A DNA stretch of 44,016 bases from Sulfurovum sp. enrichment culture clone C5 (GTDB taxonomy: Bacteria > Campylobacterota > Campylobacteria > Campylobacterales > Sulfurovaceae): assembly GCA_001493195.1 (NCBI GenBank), contig FAXN01000084.1, positions 1 to 44,016 of the forward strand. The letters run 5' to 3'. Shown here piece by piece: positions 40,951-44,016 of this stretch (positions are counted from its first letter, which is position 1; each line of letters begins with the position of its first letter). The notes beneath the pieces were generated by a model, which was not told the DNA's origin, searched no databases, and worked only from the letters and a program-made list of their open reading frames with translations. The translations under genes and the position numbers were made by a program.

Positions 40951-41387
40951 TTTATATTCTGCTTGATTTTTTCAAATATAGTTTTTAAATCTTCATCTAT
41001 TTCGTCTATTTCAAATTCTCCTTCAGATAACTCATCGTAATGAGGTATGGTTTCTTCTTGTTTTTGTGATTTTAAATCAGATGCATTGAAGTTGCTTATA
41101 AAAGTTGTAATATGTGTTATATTGGAAAAATTACAAGATGAGTCATACTTTGATATGTCTTTTAATAAACTTTTTAATAAATCTCTGTTATTATCAATTT
41201 CTATTTTAAATCCAGGATGAGATAATGCAATAAGCAAAGTGTCATTTTTGCATGTTACATAGTTTATGGCATTTTTAAATCTTGGGGGTAAAAGAGATAT
41301 AAATTTGCTATAACACGAAAATTTAAAAAAGGGGGCAAACTGATGTTGCCTTGTAAGTCCAAAAAAATAATTTCCAATTGTTTTCAT
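40935..41387 (-). CDS. DUF721/DciA-like small protein
   Basis: A 150-aa cytoplasmic protein. The centre, ISLLPPRFKNAINYVTCKND followed by TLLIALSHPGFKIEIDNN and LLKSLLKDI, recalls the DUF721 fold, to which the helicase-loading factor DciA belongs. The C-terminal third is acidic (EGEFEIDEIDEDLK). The match is by eye and weak. TATAAT lies 6 nt before the ATG, with no Shine-Dalgarno, so a leaderless start is possible. Its first 45 bp overlap the lptM-like gene on the other strand. It is upstream of and overlapping uvrC. Confidence 0.6.
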   Translation of the reverse strand: MKTIGNYFFGLTRQHQFAPFFKFSCYSKFISLLPPRFKNAINYVTCKNDTLLIALSHPGFKIEIDNNRDLLKSLLKDISKYDSSCNFSNITHITTFISNFNASDLKSQKQEETIPHYDELSEGEFEIDEIDEDLKTIFEKIKQNIKCNKS

Positions 41388-41495
41388 ACTATAATTATAA
41401 CATCAATTTGTGCATTTTTGATGATAGGGTGTGGTTATAAAACACCGCCAAAGTATAGCTCATATCAGAACTCAGAAGCAAAGCAGGAGAAATAA
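41343..41495 (+). CDS. lptM: Small LptM-like lipoprotein
   Basis: A short 50-aa frame ending one base before nadB. It starts with ATG 41343 behind AAGGGGG and encodes a basic N-terminus (KSKK), a hydrophobic stretch and a lipobox LMIGC (Cys30), then GYKTPPKYSSYQ. The GCGxKxP-type start of the mature part is that of LptM/YifL, a small lipoprotein that helps LptD maturation in E. coli. Orthology is inferred from this pattern. It overlaps the divergent DUF721-like gene by 45 bp, and its stop and the nadB start share TAAATG. Confidence 0.65.
   Translation: MLPCKSKKIISNCFHTIIITSICAFLMIGCGYKTPPKYSSYQNSEAKQEK
41394..41399 (-). promoter_or_regulatory. -10 box of the DUF721-like/uvrC operon
   Basis: Minus-strand TATAAT, ending 6 nt before the ATG at 41387. 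It lies within the coding region of the lptM-like gene on the plus strand. Confidence 0.5.
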
Positions 41496-42959
41496 ATGCC
41501 AAAGTATGATGTTATTATAATAGGAGCAGGAATAGCTGGACTTTATGCTGCTATGAATATACCAAAAAGTAAAAAAGTTTTAGTGCTTTGCAAAGATATA
41601 CCTTGGGAGTGCAATACATTTTATGCACAAGGTGGAATGGTAAGTGCGCTGAATAAAGATGATATAGCACTACATGTAGAAGATACCTTAAATGCTGGTG
41701 CTCATCATAATATCAAAAGAGTTGTAGAGATACTTTCTCAAACATCAATTGAAGTTACAGAAGATATTATCAAAAAAGGTATGCAATTTGATACTGATGA
41801 AAATGGAAAATTGCTTTATACAAAAGAGGCAGCCCATGGAGCTGCGAGGATAATACATGCTGGTGGCGATGCAACAGGAAGGTATCTTCATCATTTTATG
41901 ATGAATCAAAATCAGCATCATTTAGAGCAGAATATGCTTGTTTATGATTTGCTCATCGAAAATGGTAGATGCTATGGCATAAAAGCAATGTCAAGCTATA
42001 ACCCAGTTACTGTATATGCAGATAATGTGATAATCGCAAGTGGTGGGGTTGGATCATTGTATGAGTATAATACAAATTCAAGAACAGTAAGTGCTGACAT
42101 TCATGGTATTTGTGCCGAAAAAGGAATTGCACTAAAAGATATGGAATTTATGCAATTTCATCCAACTGTATTTGTAAAAACTCCATTTGCTAGAAAGTTG
42201 TTATTAACAGAAGCCCTAAGAGGCGAAGGTGCACATATAGTTGATGAAGATGGAAAGAGATTTTTGTTTGATTATGATGAGAGAGGTGAGCTTGCAAGTA
42301 GGGATATCGTTTCAAGAAGCATATTTGAGTATAAAAGAAAAACAGAGAAAGAAGTTTATTTGGATTGTTCTATGTTTCAACCAAAGTTATTTCATGCAAG
42401 ATTTCCAAATATAACACATACATTTTCATCTCTTGGATTTAATTTGCCGCATGATAGAGTTCCAATCTCTCCAGCATTTCACTATGCGAATGGCGGAATA
42501 GCATGCAATAGCTATGGAGTAGTGCCTGGTATAGAAGGGCTTTATGTCATAGGAGAAGCAGCAAGAACTGGAGTTCATGGGGCAAATAGACTGGCATCAA
42601 ACTCTCTTTTAGAAGGTGCTGTATTTGCAAAAAGAGCAGTTGAACATATGCTTGGACTCGATTCTCATATAGGAAAAATCCCAAAATTTGATAAAGATTA
42701 TGACAATATACTACATAAAGATAATGATAAAAAATATAAACGTAAACTTAGAAAAATTATGTGGGAAGAGGTGGGCATAGTTAGGACTACGCAAGGGCTT
42801 CATCACGCAAGAAATTTAATATATGATATGAAAAATAGAGAAATTGGAAGACTATTGCAACTTAGACTCAATACTGCTTCGGCTATCGTTGATGCGGCAC
42901 TTGCAAGAAAAGAGTCGCTTGGAACACATTATGTAGAAAATGATGATCAGGATATTTAA
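41496..42959 (+). CDS. nadB: L-aspartate oxidase
   Basis: First enzyme of de novo NAD synthesis, a flavoprotein oxidising aspartate to iminoaspartate. 487 aa. N-terminal FAD motif VIIIGAGIAGLYAA (residues 5-18), the segment CNTFYAQGGMVSA, an active-site region AAHGAARIIHAGGDATGR, ALRGEGAHIVDEDGKRF and the C-terminal VIGEAARTGVHGANRLASNS. These fit NadB rather than the larger fumarate reductase or succinate dehydrogenase subunits. A GGAG site within the lptM-like frame serves as ribosome binding site. No nadA or nadC follows in the window. Confidence 0.95.
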   Translation: MPKYDVIIIGAGIAGLYAAMNIPKSKKVLVLCKDIPWECNTFYAQGGMVSALNKDDIALHVEDTLNAGAHHNIKRVVEILSQTSIEVTEDIIKKGMQFDTDENGKLLYTKEAAHGAARIIHAGGDATGRYLHHFMMNQNQHHLEQNMLVYDLLIENGRCYGIKAMSSYNPVTVYADNVIIASGGVGSLYEYNTNSRTVSADIHGICAEKGIALKDMEFMQFHPTVFVKTPFARKLLLTEALRGEGAHIVDEDGKRFLFDYDERGELASRDIVSRSIFEYKRKTEKEVYLDCSMFQPKLFHARFPNITHTFSSLGFNLPHDRVPISPAFHYANGGIACNSYGVVPGIEGLYVIGEAARTGVHGANRLASNSLLEGAVFAKRAVEHMLGLDSHIGKIPKFDKDYDNILHKDNDKKYKRKLRKIMWEEVGIVRTTQGLHHARNLIYDMKNREIGRLLQLRLNTASAIVDAALARKESLGTHYVENDDQDI

Positions 42960-42984
42960 AAACAAACAAAAAGCGATATTTCTA

Positions 42985-43012
42985 TATAATTAAACATATA
43001 GTTATAACTATA
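42985..43012 (+). promoter_or_regulatory. guaA promoter with palindrome at the presumed start site
   Basis: TATAAT at 42985-42990, then a perfect 16-bp palindrome TATAGTTATAACTATA at 42997-43012, which would begin at about +1. It ends 20 nt before the guaA ATG and is well placed to be an operator. Confidence 0.45.
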
Positions 43013-43032
43013 AATAATAAATAGGAATATCA

Positions 43033-44016
43033 ATGAAAAATGTACCCATAGTGATACTAGATTTTGGATCACAATATACTCAATTAATTGCTAGAAAACT
43101 TAGAGAAAGTGGAGTGTATTGCGAAGTAGTTCCTTTTAGAGAAGACATAGAGTCTATAAAATCAAAAAAACCACAAGGTATAATTCTTTCAGGAGGACCA
43201 GCTAGTGTGTATTCTCCTGATGCATATAAACCTAGCGATGAGATATGGAATTTGGGATTGCCAATTTTAGGCATTTGCTATGGAATGCAACTTATTACTC
43301 AACATTTTGGCGGCGAAGTGGTCCCTGCCGATCATCATGAATATGGCAAAGCAAAGCTAAATACAATCAAATCGTCTCCTATATTTGATGGAATTGAAAA
43401 TGATTCTATAGTTTGGATGAGTCATGGGGATAAAGCTCTTAGTATCCCACAAGGTTTTGAGGCTATTGCGACAAGTGAAAATTCACCATTTGCAGCCATT
43501 TCAAATGAAAGTGCAAAAATATACGCATTTCAATTTCATCCAGAAGTACATCACTCCACGCAAGGTGTGAAGCTTTTGAAAAATTTTGCTAAGCATATAT
43601 GCGGATGTGAAAGTACATGGAATATGGGATCTTTTGCAAAAGAGAAAATTGCTGAGATAAGAAAACAAGTAGGAAATAAAAAAGTTCTTTGCGGAGTTAG
43701 TGGTGGCGTGGATAGCTCTGTTGTGGCTGCATTATTGCATGAAGCATTACCAAAAGAGCAGCTTGTTTGTGTATTTGTAGATCAAGGTTTGTTGCGTAAA
43801 GATGAAACAGCACAAGTACAAAATATGTTTAAAATGCTTGATATGAGTCTTATTACGATAGATGCAAGAGATGAGTTTATAGGCAAACTAAAAGGCGTGA
43901 GCAATCCTGAGAAGAAGAGAAAAATTATAGGCGAAACTTTTATAGATGTTTTTGATAAAGAAGCAAAAAAACATACCGATGTTTCGTTTTTAGCCCAAGG
44001 AACACTTTATACAGAT
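43033..44016 (+). CDS. guaA: GMP synthase (glutamine-hydrolysing), 3' partial
   Basis: Converts XMP to GMP. The first 328 residues are visible and the frame is open at the window edge; about 180 more are expected. The class I glutamine amidotransferase domain has [18 protein letters not shown], the nucleophile Cys in [11 protein letters not shown] and the His-Glu pair in [10 protein letters not shown]. The ATP-pyrophosphatase domain begins with [20 protein letters not shown] and continues with [11 protein letters not shown]. The ribosome binding site is AGGAA. Confidence 0.97.
   Translation, partial: MKNVPIVILDFGSQYTQLIARKLRESGVYCEVVPFREDIESIKSKKPQGIILSGGPASVYSPDAYKPSDEIWNLGLPILGICYGMQLITQHFGGEVVPADHHEYGKAKLNTIKSSPIFDGIENDSIVWMSHGDKALSIPQGFEAIATSENSPFAAISNESAKIYAFQFHPEVHHSTQGVKLLKNFAKHICGCESTWNMGSFAKEKIAEIRKQVGNKKVLCGVSGGVDSSVVAALLHEALPKEQLVCVFVDQGLLRKDETAQVQNMFKMLDMSLITIDARDEFIGKLKGVSNPEKKRKIIGETFIDVFDKEAKKHTDVSFLAQGTLYTD

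Overview
The window is a low-GC chromosomal segment whose gene content and order fit a Campylobacterota member. Sulfurimonas/Sulfuricurvum-like relatives look most likely, but genus is not proven. The clues are bamD next to lon, an rnhA/rnc/aroC cluster, the futalosine-type prenyltransferase MqnP, a short PssA and the porin type. No phage, IS element, CRISPR array or rRNA is visible. Apart from the edges (pstS cut at its 5' end, guaA cut at its 3' end) all genes look intact.

Region 1 (1-8.5 kb) is a phosphate-starvation island. It holds pstSCAB-phoU, two paralogous PhoB-like response regulators, a fused PlsC-like plus OlsB-like acyltransferase that matches OlsF (ornithine lipid synthesis) and a PPK2 polyphosphate kinase. 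Together these would cover phosphate uptake, its regulation, phosphorus-free membrane lipid and polyphosphate use. Region 2 (8.5-17.3 kb) is housekeeping: rnhB, two tandem stand-alone CZB zinc-sensor proteins with G-tract Shine-Dalgarno sequences, then a minus-strand operon lapB-like/rnhA/rlpA/lysozyme-like/rnc/aroC. Divergent from that operon are dnaG, a PP-loop ATPase and tRNA-Ala(GGC).

Region 3 (17.4-28 kb) is envelope and export: macA-macB-outer membrane factor, tRNA-Phe(GAA), and four tandem paralogous porins. Each porin has its own TTGACA-N18-TATACT promoter and its own terminator. The two 5'-leader types alternate (1=3, 2=4), which points to duplication of a gene pair. Region 4 (28-34.5 kb) has pssA, mqnP, a divergent uracil-DNA glycosylase, proC, bamD and lon. 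Several palindromic intergenic repeats occur between 20.5 and 32 kb, including an inverted pair that brackets the porin block.

Region 5 (34.5-39.1 kb) is a four-gene minus-strand phosphorelay: Aer-like PAS protein, Hpt protein, hybrid histidine kinase and a single-domain receiver. It encodes no DNA-binding output. Region 6 (39.1-44 kb) has uvrC, a DUF721/DciA-like protein, a small LptM-like lipoprotein that overlaps it head to head, nadB and guaA.

Four genes (the second response regulator, dnaG, pssA and the DUF721-like gene) have a TATAAT box ending 5-6 nt before the ATG and no Shine-Dalgarno, so they are candidates for leaderless mRNAs. I found no clearly new enzyme system. The most notable signals are the OlsF/Pho island, the porin array, the G8 Shine-Dalgarno and the repeat family.
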